Source: Trifolium pratense | Lineage: Eukaryota; Streptophyta; Magnoliopsida; Fabales; Fabaceae | Assembly (NCBI RefSeq): GCF_020283565.1 | Contig: NC_060064.1 | Coordinates: forward strand, 20,046,337 to 20,110,336 | DNA length: 64,000 bases | Direction: 5' to 3' | In this document: positions 20,335 to 32,561 of the stretch, piece by piece | How the letters are laid out: the number at the start of each line of letters is the position of its first letter | How positions within the stretch are numbered: position 1 is the first letter of the stretch | Notes under the pieces: generated by a model | What the model saw: only the letters and a program-made list of their open reading frames with translations | Databases searched by the model: none | Told to the model about the DNA's origin: nothing | Position numbers and translations under genes: made by a program

Positions 20335-21302
20335 TTAAAAAAAAAAAAAAAAGGAGAAAATGAGCGTTAGGAAATTGAACATAGTTGCACTTCAAAACCG
20401 GTAATCCAACTATTAATGCCAATAGATAAGACTAGAGATATCAATTTTGATAAGACTAACTTAAAATCTGTCACATCATCAATTTTTGTTCAAAATTTCA
20501 AAAAGAACAAAATTCCATGAAAATTAAAAAATACGATAACTAAAATTGTACATTTAAAAATAAGAGCATAAAAATTATTTATTAAGCAAAATAAAGGGAC
20601 TATAATTGCAATTAAGTCGTAACCTGTGAAAAAATAGGGTTAAATAAATTTTTTAGTCCTATAAATATCTCGAATTTTATTTTTAGTCCCTATAAAAGAT
20701 TTTAATAACTTTTGGTTCCACCACAACTTTTGATTGCTACTTTTTTTTTTGACATAACTTTTGGTTGCTACTTGTTAATCAATTCTTGTGTACTTTCATA
20801 TTTTAGAATGGATTTTTTTTATTCATGTTTATACAATTAGGAAAATGAATTCAAAAATTTAGAATTTTTTAAGTTTTTTTTTTGACAAGTAGAATTTTTT
20901 AAGTTAAGATTAATTATCTTTGATAAAAAAAAAAAAGTTAAGATTAATTATTTATGAATTATAAGCGCAAAAAACTAAAAATTCATATTTAATTCATCCC
21001 TTATGAAAAAAAATTAAATTTATGCAAGAGAGATTTTTATAATGTACTAAACATAACCATAGAAAAAAAAAAATTAAAATTTCGAATGACATACACGGGT
21101 TAACTGAAAAGCAGAGACTAGAAATCATAACAGAGAATATTTGAAGATCAAAACTTGCTGAAATTTTTTATAAAGGTTAAAAATCGAAATTTGATATATT
21201 TACAAAGACTAAAAACATATTTAAATCCATAAAATTATATTTGTAAGTGCGAGAAAAATTAATTCAAAATTTTAATTTAAAATATTTAAATATAAAAAAT
21301 TA
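20335..21302. other. Gene-free AT-rich stretch
   Basis: Poly-A and poly-T tracts and fragments such as 'agtcctataaatatctcgaa' typical of degraded repeats. No open frame or RNA gene is seen. Confidence 0.5.
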
Positions 21303-22290
21303 GGCTAAATTGCACTTTTGGCCCCCTAAGTTTCAAAAACTTGCAATTTTGGCCCCTTATGTTTCAAAATAGCATTTTTGACCCCCTAAATTTCAAAAAG
21401 TTGTGATTTTGACCCCTTATGTTTTAAAATAGCATTTTTGGCCCCCTAAGTTTCAGAAAGTTGCAATTTTGACCCCCTATGTTTCAAAATAGCACTTTTG
21501 ACCCCCTATCTTTACCCTTTTTGCAAAAAGTCAATTTTGACCAAGTCAAAGTTGACGTGGCATAATAATATATAAACCTGTTAAGCATAAACTGCAGAGG
21601 CAAAATAACATAATTAAAATGACATAACAAGTCAAACTTATTACATATAAGAAATTACATTCAAAATAGAAGTTCAAGACACTTTTCTAAATCAAAATGA
21701 CATAACAAATCAAGTCATTACATATAAGAAGTCATTACATAATCAAAATAACATAATCAAAATGACATAATAAAAAGCACGAAGGGTTTCCAATTTCCAT
21801 TGTTTCCTATTTTGGGATTAGGGTTTTTTTTTTACGTATAGTGAGAAATCATTTTGAATAAACGTCACGAAGGATTAGGTTAATTATTTAGGATTTGAGA
21901 TTATATATGTGTTAGTGAAAAAATAAATTTAATGCACGTGACTTCTTCCTTTTATTTTTTTATTCTTAGTTTTTTTAATTATAAGATGACAAAAAAATGC
22001 TGACGTGGCAGCTGAGTCACTTAAGTGACTTGCCACATCAACTTTGACTCGATCAAAATTGACCTTTTGCAAAAGGGGTAAAGATAGGGGGTCAAAAGTG
22101 CTATTTTGAAACATAGGTGGCCAAAATCGCAACTACTGAAACTTAGGGGGGCCAAAATTGCTATTTTGAAACATAGGGGGACAAAATCGCAACTTTCTGA
22201 AACTTAAGGGGCTAGAAGTGCTATTTTGAAACATAAGGGGCCAAAATTGCAAGTTTCTGAAACTTAGGGGGCCAAAAGTGCAATTTAACC
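21303..22290. mobile_element. Mutator-like non-autonomous TIR element, exact 9-bp TSD
   Basis: The ends read GG(C/T)TAAATTGCACTTTTGG inward from both sides. They continue as inverted arms about 240 bases long, made of tandem copies of a roughly 30-base unit ('ccccctaagtttcaaaa', 'ttgcaattttggcccc'). The duplication AAAAAATTA is exact at 21294-21302 and 22291-22299, as expected for Mutator-type transposition. The roughly 500-base interior encodes no transposase, so movement would need an enzyme in trans. Confidence 0.88.
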
Positions 22291-22539
22291 AAAAAATTAT
22301 ATAGTACTGTATTAAATAATTAGGTGGTGTACTATAATTGTGGAGGTAGTTGTTGATATACCAAGATCATGGCCATTGGAACTGGAACATTCCTCTATCA
22401 GAAGTGGATAACGGAGATGTTAACTTCTGGCTGGAAGGGAAACATGGTACTTTTCCAGTATGTGTAAGAAAATCTCTGCAATATAATTGGTTTTGCTTTT
22501 TGTTCTTGTATTTCTGGGTTTTCTTATTCATAAACTTAA

Positions 22540-22870
22540 CCATGTATTGTTTGATGAAATGCCCCAATGGAGTGAAGTTTATTTAATACTGGCTCACTTT
22601 GGAAAACCTCTATTGGTTTTCTTACTAATCAAGCTGGAATTGCATTTGGGGCTTTGGGCTATGGAAATGCTAAAGGGTAGTCTTAGACTCTTAGTTATAG
22701 GTTTGGTGAGGTGATTTTAGGGTCTAAAGTAGTTTCTTGTGGAAAAAACAGTTACAGCATTGTTGAGCCAACTTCATCATGTGCTTTTTATCAATTAGCA
22801 TGCAAACATACTTACAAAGCAGGACCATCAGCTTTCATTAAATAAAAATCTGATTCATAATCAAGTACAT
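22540..22870. repeat. Duplicated UGT downstream flank, copy 4
   Basis: Shares 'tttgatgaaatgccccaatg', 'ctaatcaagctggaattgca', 'ggttaaagggtagtctta' type blocks and 'attgttgagccaacttcat' with the copies near 6.6, 7.4 and 11.7 kb. Further blocks at 23200-23360 and 23430-23640 match 13840-13990 and 12600-12770. Together they show that the downstream flank of copy 4 and the region downstream of copy 3 derive from one ancestral unit. Confidence 0.7.
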
Positions 22871-24029
22871 GATCAAACTAAGGTGTGACATCCCCCAACC
22901 AAGTTCTTGATCCTACTCTATTTGCTAAACATACCAAATTGTGAGAATCACATTTAATTGTCTCGTAATGTGGATAACTGGAGCCATTTCTAACTCAAAG
23001 TCTTCAATTATTTATGAAGCACCGGCACTTCAGATTGAAGGTATGTTCGGTGTCCAAAACATGTCAGTCATTCCATTTTCTCAAATTATTATCGGTATTT
23101 ATTTGTTAGTGTCGTGATTCAAGTCTGTGTCGGTGTTTCATAGTGAATTATTTGATCAATGGGAGCTAGGGAAGATTTACCATTTATACAGTTTATAACC
23201 ATTGTTGCATTAAAAGCAATAATGACATATGTTGAGTTATTGCTCTTGTATGCAATTTGTAGACTCCACCTCGCTTTCAATGCTTCGGTAAGGATATGTT
23301 TCTTTCCTTCAAGCTGCAATAACAAGACACCTTTACAAAGCTGCAATCACCATTCTAATTATGGATATTGTCTCATATGTTGGAGTGTGATCGAGTTGAC
23401 CTCTGCTTTCAGCTTTCCTACAGTTTTTTAATACAAATCATGTTGCAACAGAACTCTAACACGACACTACTTTGAACTATATATTAAAGAAATCTTGCCT
23501 TTTTTTGTGTTGAGTTTCTTAAAATTGATTACAGCTTCTATAGAGTACAGCTCTTAGTTCCTTGTTTATTCGGAGAATCGTTTTAAAGCACATTATGGGT
23601 TTATGGTGATCCCATTGTATAGCTTCTTATGGAACCTTTGTTACTTTAATTTCGAAACTTTTCTCACTAGCATATACTTTACTCAATCCAGAATTATTAA
23701 ATATATAGCCCGTGGAGTGATGGCACACTAAAATATTTGTAGTGATGAATCAATATAACCAAAGAAATTTTAACTCATCATCAGAATGAATGGCTTAATA
23801 TGAAAATTGCTAAGTAAAACTAAAAACTAACTTCTTTTGTCACCATTGCAGATTTGCAGTACACAAGAATGAATGGATGCTGTTTCGTCTTATTGAACTG
23901 CAGATCAATGCAGAAAAGAAAGAAAAAAAACACATTGGAGAAAAATACTTGGATGTTGTTTCATCATATTCAAAGCCTTCATCAGCTACACCCTCTGAAG
24001 CACCAAGGTTAATCTTTCATTTCAATTAT

Positions 24030-25517
24030 CTAATTTGCTTTCTCATCAAGTGCCTTAGATTTCTTCAATGATTTCAGCTCATCAATCAACAGAACCAAGG
24101 TGTTGTAAGAATGTCCACCCTCCTCTATAGTCCTTTTGGCAGCACCACCAAGCTGTTTTGCTCTCATCCTCATATCCTTGCTCTCTTGGCCACTTCCCAT
24201 CAAAATCTTCACAGCCTTAACTATCTCTTCCCTTTTCACCACTGCCTCTACACTAACACTATTCCATAACTTATTTTCTTTTGCTCCTACTGGGACCCCT
24301 ATCTTCAAAACATCAACCAGTAACTTCTCATTGTAAAATTGGTCAGCAAACATTGGCCATGAGATCATTGGCAAACCAGCATTCAAGCTTTCAAGAATCG
24401 AGTTCCAACCACAGTGAGTCACAATTCCTCCAGTTGCAGGGTGATCCAATATCAGAAGCTGTGGTGCCCAATTCCATATAATATAGCCCTTTTTGCTTTC
24501 TTTCATCCTTTGTTCAAAATCTTGCAGGAAACTGTTTTCACCGTCATCTCTACCATTTTTCCTTACAACCCAGATAAAATTATGACCTGAATTTTCAAGC
24601 CCGTGAGCAATTTCTACAAGCTGAGCATGAGCTAGCCTAGTAAGACTTCCAAAACTTACATACAAAACTGACTCATTTTCCTTTGAGTTAAGCCAATTTA
24701 GCCATGCTGCCTCTTTTCCAAGTTCCTCCGTATGTCCTCTATTGGCCTTCTTTTCATCATCCTTGTTAACCCATGATGAAACTGGTCCTACACTCCAAGA
24801 TTTGATCCCCAATGTACTTCTATTAACTTTCTCATAATCACTTTCTAGCTCATGAAAACTATTGTATAGTGTTCCATAGCTTCTTTTCTCTGATTGAAAC
24901 ATTGGTTCAAAATAGGGTGTAGCTGCATTCTTCTCCCTTAACCAATCAGGAATCTGCAGAGGGGTCATCTCAATGGTATGAGGAAAACCAGGAATAGTAA
25001 ATTTCTGTGTATCAGAAACTAAACCATCATGAGGTCTATACTTCATGATAAAATGAAAGGCACAGTTGGAGAAGTAGCTTGAGCTGTAATAGTGTATCCT
25101 TGGAATACCTAGTTTTTCAGCTGCTTCCACAGTCCAAGCATGCATCATATCAGTGACTATACAATCTGGTTGAAGATCTTTAAACAGAACCTCAATTGGA
25201 TTTTGGAGCATAAATATTCCACGGCTGATTTTTCCAAGCATTTCAAGTGAAGTTCCATCTTTGATGTTTTCGACGCCTTCCGGGAGACCAACTTGAGCTG
25301 AAGGGAACTGAATAAGTTGAGTTCTGATGGAGTATCCTGAATTGAAGTCACTGTCTATGGATTTTTGGAATGTTGAAGCATTGGCATGTGTAGTGATGAT
25401 TGTAACATTAACACCATGTTTGGCAAATAGTCTTGCTGTGTCTACCATGGGAATCATATGGCCTGGAGTTGGAAATGGAACAAAAACTACATGAAGTTGT
25501 TGAGATTCCTCCATCAC
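24030..25517 (-). CDS. UDP-glycosyltransferase, UGT73-type (copy 4)
   Basis: Single-exon 495-residue family 1 glycosyltransferase starting MMEESQQLHVVF. The catalytic His is in PTPGHMIPMVD. The donor box starts at Trp350 with WAPQLLILDHPATGG, has the conserved THCGWNS and NAGLPM segments, and ends FADQ. The final Gln is kept and the preceding Glu is Asp, a mild change. Its closest relative in the window is copy 3, sharing LREKNAATPYFEP-type residues and SFGSLTRLAHAQLVEIA. It is probably a functional enzyme of the same glycosylation function as copy 3, acting on a hydrophobic aglycone in the cytosol. The first or second Met could start translation. Confidence 0.93.
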   Translation of the reverse strand: MMEESQQLHVVFVPFPTPGHMIPMVDTARLFAKHGVNVTIITTHANASTFQKSIDSDFNSGYSIRTQLIQFPSAQVGLPEGVENIKDGTSLEMLGKISRGIFMLQNPIEVLFKDLQPDCIVTDMMHAWTVEAAEKLGIPRIHYYSSSYFSNCAFHFIMKYRPHDGLVSDTQKFTIPGFPHTIEMTPLQIPDWLREKNAATPYFEPMFQSEKRSYGTLYNSFHELESDYEKVNRSTLGIKSWSVGPVSSWVNKDDEKKANRGHTEELGKEAAWLNWLNSKENESVLYVSFGSLTRLAHAQLVEIAHGLENSGHNFIWVVRKNGRDDGENSFLQDFEQRMKESKKGYIIWNWAPQLLILDHPATGGIVTHCGWNSILESLNAGLPMISWPMFADQFYNEKLLVDVLKIGVPVGAKENKLWNSVSVEAVVKREEIVKAVKILMGSGQESKDMRMRAKQLGGAAKRTIEEGGHSYNTLVLLIDELKSLKKSKALDEKAN

Positions 25518-25858
25518 TGATTTTGAAATCTATGAGGTGGATGTGTGGTTTTATTCCTTTGAGATTTTTTATTTAAGGTCTAGTTTCTATTTCTGTGACT
25601 AAGATATACTACTATTTGTTTTTTTTTTTTAAAATGTACTGTACGAGTTATTATTTGTATTTGTCTGTTATAAATTCGACTGCAAATCCTAATCACGTTA
25701 ATAATTTATACTATAATTTTAAGGGTCATGTCAAACAGTGCTCCGGGCCACTAGTTAAGATACTAAAAATATAAATAAAAAGAAAAAATTAATGATAGGA
25801 AGATGACTTTTTATATTTTTAATATGTTACCCGCACAAGTTCCAAGATAAAATTTCTA

Positions 25859-26150
25859 CTCCCTCCGGTCTTTTCTATAAGAAAAATTTTGGGAAAAAAA
25901 TTTGGTCATTTTTATAAGAAACTTTGACCAATTTTCAAATGTTTTAAATGTTTAATTTCACTTATGCCCTTATTTATTATGAGAGAGAATTTAAAAATAA
26001 GTAAGTTGGTTGAATTAAGAATAATTAAATAAGGGTATATATGGAATAAATTTAAATTCTTAAGAGTATTAAATGAAATAACCATTTACAATGTGTTTCC
26101 TTAATCTGTGTAATTTTTTTAAAGTGTTTCTTATAAAAATGACGGAGAGA
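25859..26150. mobile_element. Stowaway-like MITE
   Basis: Begins CTCCCTCCGGTC after TA and ends with GACGGAGAG. 'tataagaaactttgacc' and 'gtttcttataaaaatgac' form the inverted ends. About 290 bases and non-coding, as usual for Tc1/mariner-related MITEs in plants. Confidence 0.75.
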
Positions 26151-26368
26151 TTATATTATTCCAGTTAAATTTTCACTAAATTGATAATGACCACCAATCT
26201 TGTAATATCTTTTAAAAAGTAAACAAATGAATGAACCACCACTTTACTCTTTTTTTGTGGTCAAAGATGCTTAACCTTGTTTATCACGCAGGAGTGTTAT
26301 AAAACGGTGGCACGGGGTACACGGGGATGAGTCTTGAAAGAGGACAGAATAAGAATCATAAAATGAAG

Positions 26369-27095
26369 GGTAAATAGGGTTTTACACCCCTGTAAAATAG
26401 GTCATTTTTGCGTTATCCCCTGCAAAAAATTTTTTTAGGCTTACCCCCTGCAATATGAAGATTCCCTCATTTACCCCTTAGTCGACAACATGTATAGTGA
26501 CTGGGCAAAATCGATGATGTGGCATGCCTACGTGGTTTTTCATTATTTTTTATTAAAATATTTATGCCACATAGTTAAATAATGCCACATAATTTTTTTT
26601 TTAAAAGAAAAAGAAATTAAATCCAGAACATGCTTCCAAATTATTCCTCTTCTAAATTCTACCTTTCCCATGAACCTGCAAACGTAACTTTTCCTCTTCT
26701 TACCAAAAATCAAAATTCAAACCCCAAAATTGAAAAACTCAGATCTCTTAACACCCATTCGTTTCATTATTTGCGAAGAACACATCTGGGTTTGTCGAAG
26801 GATTCAAAAATCAAGACAGAAGAAGAAGAAGAACCATGTTCTTATTTATGTGATTTTTTATTTTTGGATTTTACAAACAATTTTGTTGATGAAAATTGAA
26901 GGAGATATGAGTTTTTCAACTGTGGTTTTACAAACTATTTATGGATTTTGGGTAATGCGTTTTTCAAATCTTGGATTTTGGGTAATGCTTTGTTCTTGAT
27001 GTTGTTGTTCTTCTTGGTGTTGTTCTTGTTGTTCAACTCGGCGACGATGGTGAAGATAGCGGCAGTGGCGGAGTTTCGCCGGTCATGGAGGGAGG

Positions 27096-27164
<69 letters not shown>

Positions 27165-27544
27165 GTGTAAAGATTTTGTGTTCTTGTTGTAATTTTTGGT
27201 TTGAGAAGATCATAGTTTGAAGATGATGATGATGTTGCTGTTTTGTTTTTTATATAAGCAATGACATTGTTGTTGTTTTTCCTTTTATTTTATTTTTTTT
27301 TGGTTTAAAAAAGTTATAGTAACTGTTAAGTGTTAACTGATGTGGCATAAAAATTAAATAAAAAATATAAAAAATCCACATATGTGTGCCATGTCGAAAT
27401 TCTATCTCCATCAGCTGCCTTGTTGTACTTTTAGGGGGCAAAAATAAGGAATCTTCATATTACAGGGGGGTAAGCCTAAATTTTTTTTGCAGGGGGATAA
27501 TGCAAAAATGACCTATTTTGCAGGGGGGTAAAACCTTATTTACC
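26369..27544. mobile_element. Long-TIR element with microsatellite core
   Basis: The left end GGTAAATAGGGTTTTAC is mirrored by GTAAAACCTTATTTACC at the right. The inverted match continues for roughly 100 bases ('gtcatttttgc', 'taccccctgca', 'gaagattcc'). The interior is unlike typical filler. It has a CT-rich to Glu/Lys-coding stretch around 26630-26900, a short hydrophobic frame, and a GA microsatellite (27099-27160), which suggests a captured gene fragment. No transposase is present. Target duplications are not evident. Confidence 0.7.
27099..27160. repeat. (GA)n microsatellite
   Basis: About 31 GA units inside the TIR element at 26369-27544. Frames reading Arg-Glu repeats across it are artefacts. 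Confidence 0.95.
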
Positions 27545-29300
<1,756 letters not shown>

Positions 29301-29777
29301 AAAATTAGGAGTGTTGAATTTCATTTTTAAAGGAAATAATTAAGTGATCTTTCAAAAAAAAAAGGTTGAAACTTGAAACTAAAAATCATATTGTTTATCC
29401 CGGTGGCGGATTCATGACCCTGAGTTAGGGGTGCAAACTTTTTTAACATTTCCGTTCCTATAAAAAGAATTTCATGTTTTCATTTCTAAAAAGTTTCTGT
29501 TAAATTTTTAGTCCATAATGACCAATTTTTGTTCTTTTTAATGTTAATTTTATGATCTTTTTACGTTCAAAATGTATATATATTATGTTAAACCTATATC
29601 AAATCTATGTCATGACCATTTTTTTTTTTGGGGGAATGAAAATATGTGTTGTTTTTATAGGAACGAAAATCAAAATTTGTTAATTTTATCGAGACGAAAA
29701 AGATATTTATGCTAAATTAAAACATAAACTTAGTAAAAAAAAACAAAATATAAATATTTAAATTGTAGCGAGTTCAT

Positions 29778-30468
29778 ATGTATAATAAACTGTTTTCAGT
29801 TAAATCTTGTTATTCTTGTTTATTATCTTTAAAACAGGTTGACAGCTTGGATGCTAAAGTATTGGATGTCATTCAAAGGTTGTGGAGAACGGATATTCCA
29901 TCTAAGATTAAAATTTTCGGGTGGCGGTTACTGTTAAATAGACTTCCAACAAGAGCTGCTTTTAATCGTAGAGGTATTTTAACAAATCCTCATGATATGC
30001 CCTGTGTTTTTTGTTTTCAGCAAATTGAGGACGGCACACATCTTTTCTTTTCGTGCCGATTCAGTAAGGAAGTATGGCGCAATGTTCTCCTTTGGCTTCG
30101 ACATTCTTTTCAACCGAGGGTCGAAGGTACAAAACATTTTTTGTTATTTGGTGATCTGTTTAAAGCAAAAGATAATGGGCGGGTTCGTCACTTAGTTTGG
30201 TTGGTAACCACTTGGAATATATGGAAATACATGAATAATGCTATCTTCAAATGACCCATCCAGGACGGTCGTCGTTATTAGAGGATATTAAGCTTTTTCT
30301 TGGCTATGGTTTTCTCGTCGTTATGGCCGTAATGCTTGTATTCCATTTTCTAGTTGGTGTTTAGACCCGGTGTCTTGTATTCAAAGTTCTTGCTTTTTGA
30401 TGACAGTTGTAAGGGTTTGAGTACCCCTTGGTACTCCCTTATAATAATATTTTGCTTATAAAAAAAAT
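29778..30468 (+). mobile_element. 5'-truncated LINE 3' end (zf-RVT domain)
   Basis: The frame 29778-30254 encodes about 158 residues of the zinc-binding region that follows the reverse transcriptase in plant LINEs and related genes. Visible landmarks are LWRTDIPSKIKIFGWRLLLN, CVFC, HLFFSC and VWRNVLLWL, then a Trp-rich tail (LVWLVTTWNIWKYMN). Coding similarity continues one frame over past the stop. A 3' tail with 'ggtactcccttataataata' and a short A-rich end at about 30468 follows. The reverse transcriptase and endonuclease parts are missing, so this is a dead, 5'-truncated copy. Confidence 0.82.
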
Positions 30469-30504
30469 TATAACGGTCAATTGTGCATGCAATATGCATA
30501 ATCA

Positions 30505-30600
30505 TCAATCACTGTAGCTAATTGGTTAGGGTATTTGTCTATTAACTGGAGGAGAATGGGGTTGATCCTGCATGGCTGTGTTTTGTCAATTTAAATAAGA
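30505..30600 (+). mobile_element. Possible tRNA-like/SINE relic
   Basis: 'gtagctaattggttagggta' resembles an A box and GGTTGATCCTGC a B box, spaced as in a tRNA-derived SINE. It cannot fold as a functional tRNA and has no clear borders. Confidence 0.3.
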
Positions 30601-31321
30601 ATTCTTTAGAAATAACTGCAACAAAATAATAAAAGAGAAAAATGTATATGTGGAGAAATATTTGATTCTTATTGGATGTCAGTGTAAAATTAATTTACAC
30701 TGACAGAGTATATCCATTAAACTGTAATAAAATACTGTTAAAAATATTAAAATGATCGTCTCCGCGAATATTAATGATTCTACGGTGGCATAGCTACTTG
30801 GGCTTCTTCCCTTCAAACTATGGGTAGCCGGATGTTTAGCAATAAGATACCCTTACTTAAGTAAATTTGCACTTGGGCATAGTATAGGTTTGCCACTTAT
30901 CAATGTATGAATGAATGGTGGTGGTGATCTAACGAGGAAGGGTCTAGTGCAAGGTGCAACTTAAAAATTTGAGGGGTGCAAATATAAATAAAGTTTGATA
31001 ACAGATGCAATTATCAAAATTTGAGTGGATGCACTTGCACACTCTGGGCTGAGTGTGGGTCTGACCCTAGTTTATCCGTTAGTTTATCAATTTTTGAAGT
31101 TAGTAATGATTTTGCAGGTTGCCAGCAACCGCAAAATGGTCCTTTTCTATTTTGAAGATTGTAAATACTAAATTGCTAATCAAATGCATGATGAATTTAT
31201 GAATGATTGTTTTATGACTTATATTGAAAAAAAGGGTGTTTAACAAAGTTGATTATATATATTGTAATTTTTTGAAATATATATTATAATTATAATTATT
31301 AATAAAAATTTAAGAGTTGAC

Positions 31322-31440
31322 CACAAATCTTAGCTCAATTGGTAGAAATGTCGAAATTGTTAGTGTTGGACGTCAGGACCGAGGTTCGAACCCCGATCAC
31401 TCCACTTTATGTGTGTGAGTTTTCAATGACTTTATTATTT
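31322..31440 (+). mobile_element. tRNA-derived SINE
   Basis: TTAGCTCAATTGGTAGAAAT (A box) and GAGGTTCGAACCCCGAT (B box) are followed by a T-rich body ending near 'atttcatctatcaac'. The tRNA-like head lacks a sound acceptor stem, so it is a SINE, not a tRNA gene. Confidence 0.65.
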
Positions 31441-31524
31441 CATCTATCAACAAAAATAATATATATATATATAGGGGAGGGATCAAATTACACCGGTGTA
31501 ACATTTGACACATATATATATATA

Positions 31525-32552
31525 TAGGAGACTGATACCGCTACATATTTATAAAACATATAAATTGACAATCATAATATATACATATAAATTTATAGCC
31601 ATTAGATTAAAATGAATGGTTGAGATTAAAACACTTTTTAATGAGTCTTTTCCACTCAATCACAAACCCTTCAACTTCTCTCTTCACTGTTCATTCCTTC
31701 GAAGAATCTTTCTCTCTCACGCCTTACCCTCGCAGCCGCCGATGGATACAGCAATACACCAATGAATTCACCATCTTAGTTCTGGCCAACCTCCACTGAC
31801 CCATAAACTTCCGAACGCCGTCTCAGTTTCGACCGCTGTCTTGCACACAAGTAAATCTTACGACATTGTTGCTGTAACCATTCAATTACACCGGTTAATA
31901 TAAATCAATCACAAGGTTATTATAACATAAGACAATGTCAAGGTCTCGTTGCTACCAAATCAAAAGAAGAACAATATTAAATTCAATTTGTAATAGCTAT
32001 ATATAAGCAATTCAACCATTTGAAAGTATCCCTTCAGAAATTTCTTGTTGGTAACTGAAGAACAAAAGGGACGAGACACAGATCCACCATCATCATGTCC
32101 ACCGTTAGCGTAATCCTTCACAAACCATTTAATAAATTCCTCTTCTAAAGTTGTTTCAATTTATAAATTCATAGTTTTCTCAACTGGCCGCTGAAAGTTT
32201 CACATCGGAAGAAGGCAACCATGCTCAACAATCACATCTTCTAAAGTGGTGTGAATTAGATCTAATTTTTTACAATCCCTCAACAATCAGAAAACGGCAA
32301 CCAGGCTCTCAAGCCGACAACCGACGATGATGGAAGAAGGCGACTGGCCGGAACTACTAGTGGTGGAAGGAAAGGGAAGAACCGGTCGGGAATGGTAAGA
32401 GAGAAGTAAGATACGGAAGAAGGAAATGTTTGGTTGAATGTGACATCACTCACAATAATTACTATAATCTCAACCATCCATTTTAATCTAATGACTATTA
32501 TTTCATTCTCCTATTGTCATATATCTTTAGTATTCTCATAATATACATCCTA
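31525..32552. mobile_element. Probable TIR element
   Basis: The stretch 'ccattagattaaaatgaatg' followed by 'gttgagatta' at about 31604-31635 is mirrored at 32462-32495. The outer ends are weaker but also inverted, and lie in TA-rich flanks. The interior contains two short GC-richer patches that may be gene-derived. No transposase is seen. Confidence 0.45.
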
Positions 32553-32561
32553 TATATATAT

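Noticed and set aside
22350..22470. Short coding-like block (HWNWNIPLSEVDNGDVNFW)
   Set aside because: It looks protein-like but is isolated, has no splice context, and I could not match it to any family.
27099..27160. Arg-Glu or Leu-Ser repeat protein
   Set aside because: Translation of a GA microsatellite inside a TIR element.
31322..31405. Functional tRNA gene
   Set aside because: A and B boxes are present, but the acceptor and anticodon stems do not pair, and the sequence continues as a SINE body. The same applies at 57648-57735 and 57979-58053.
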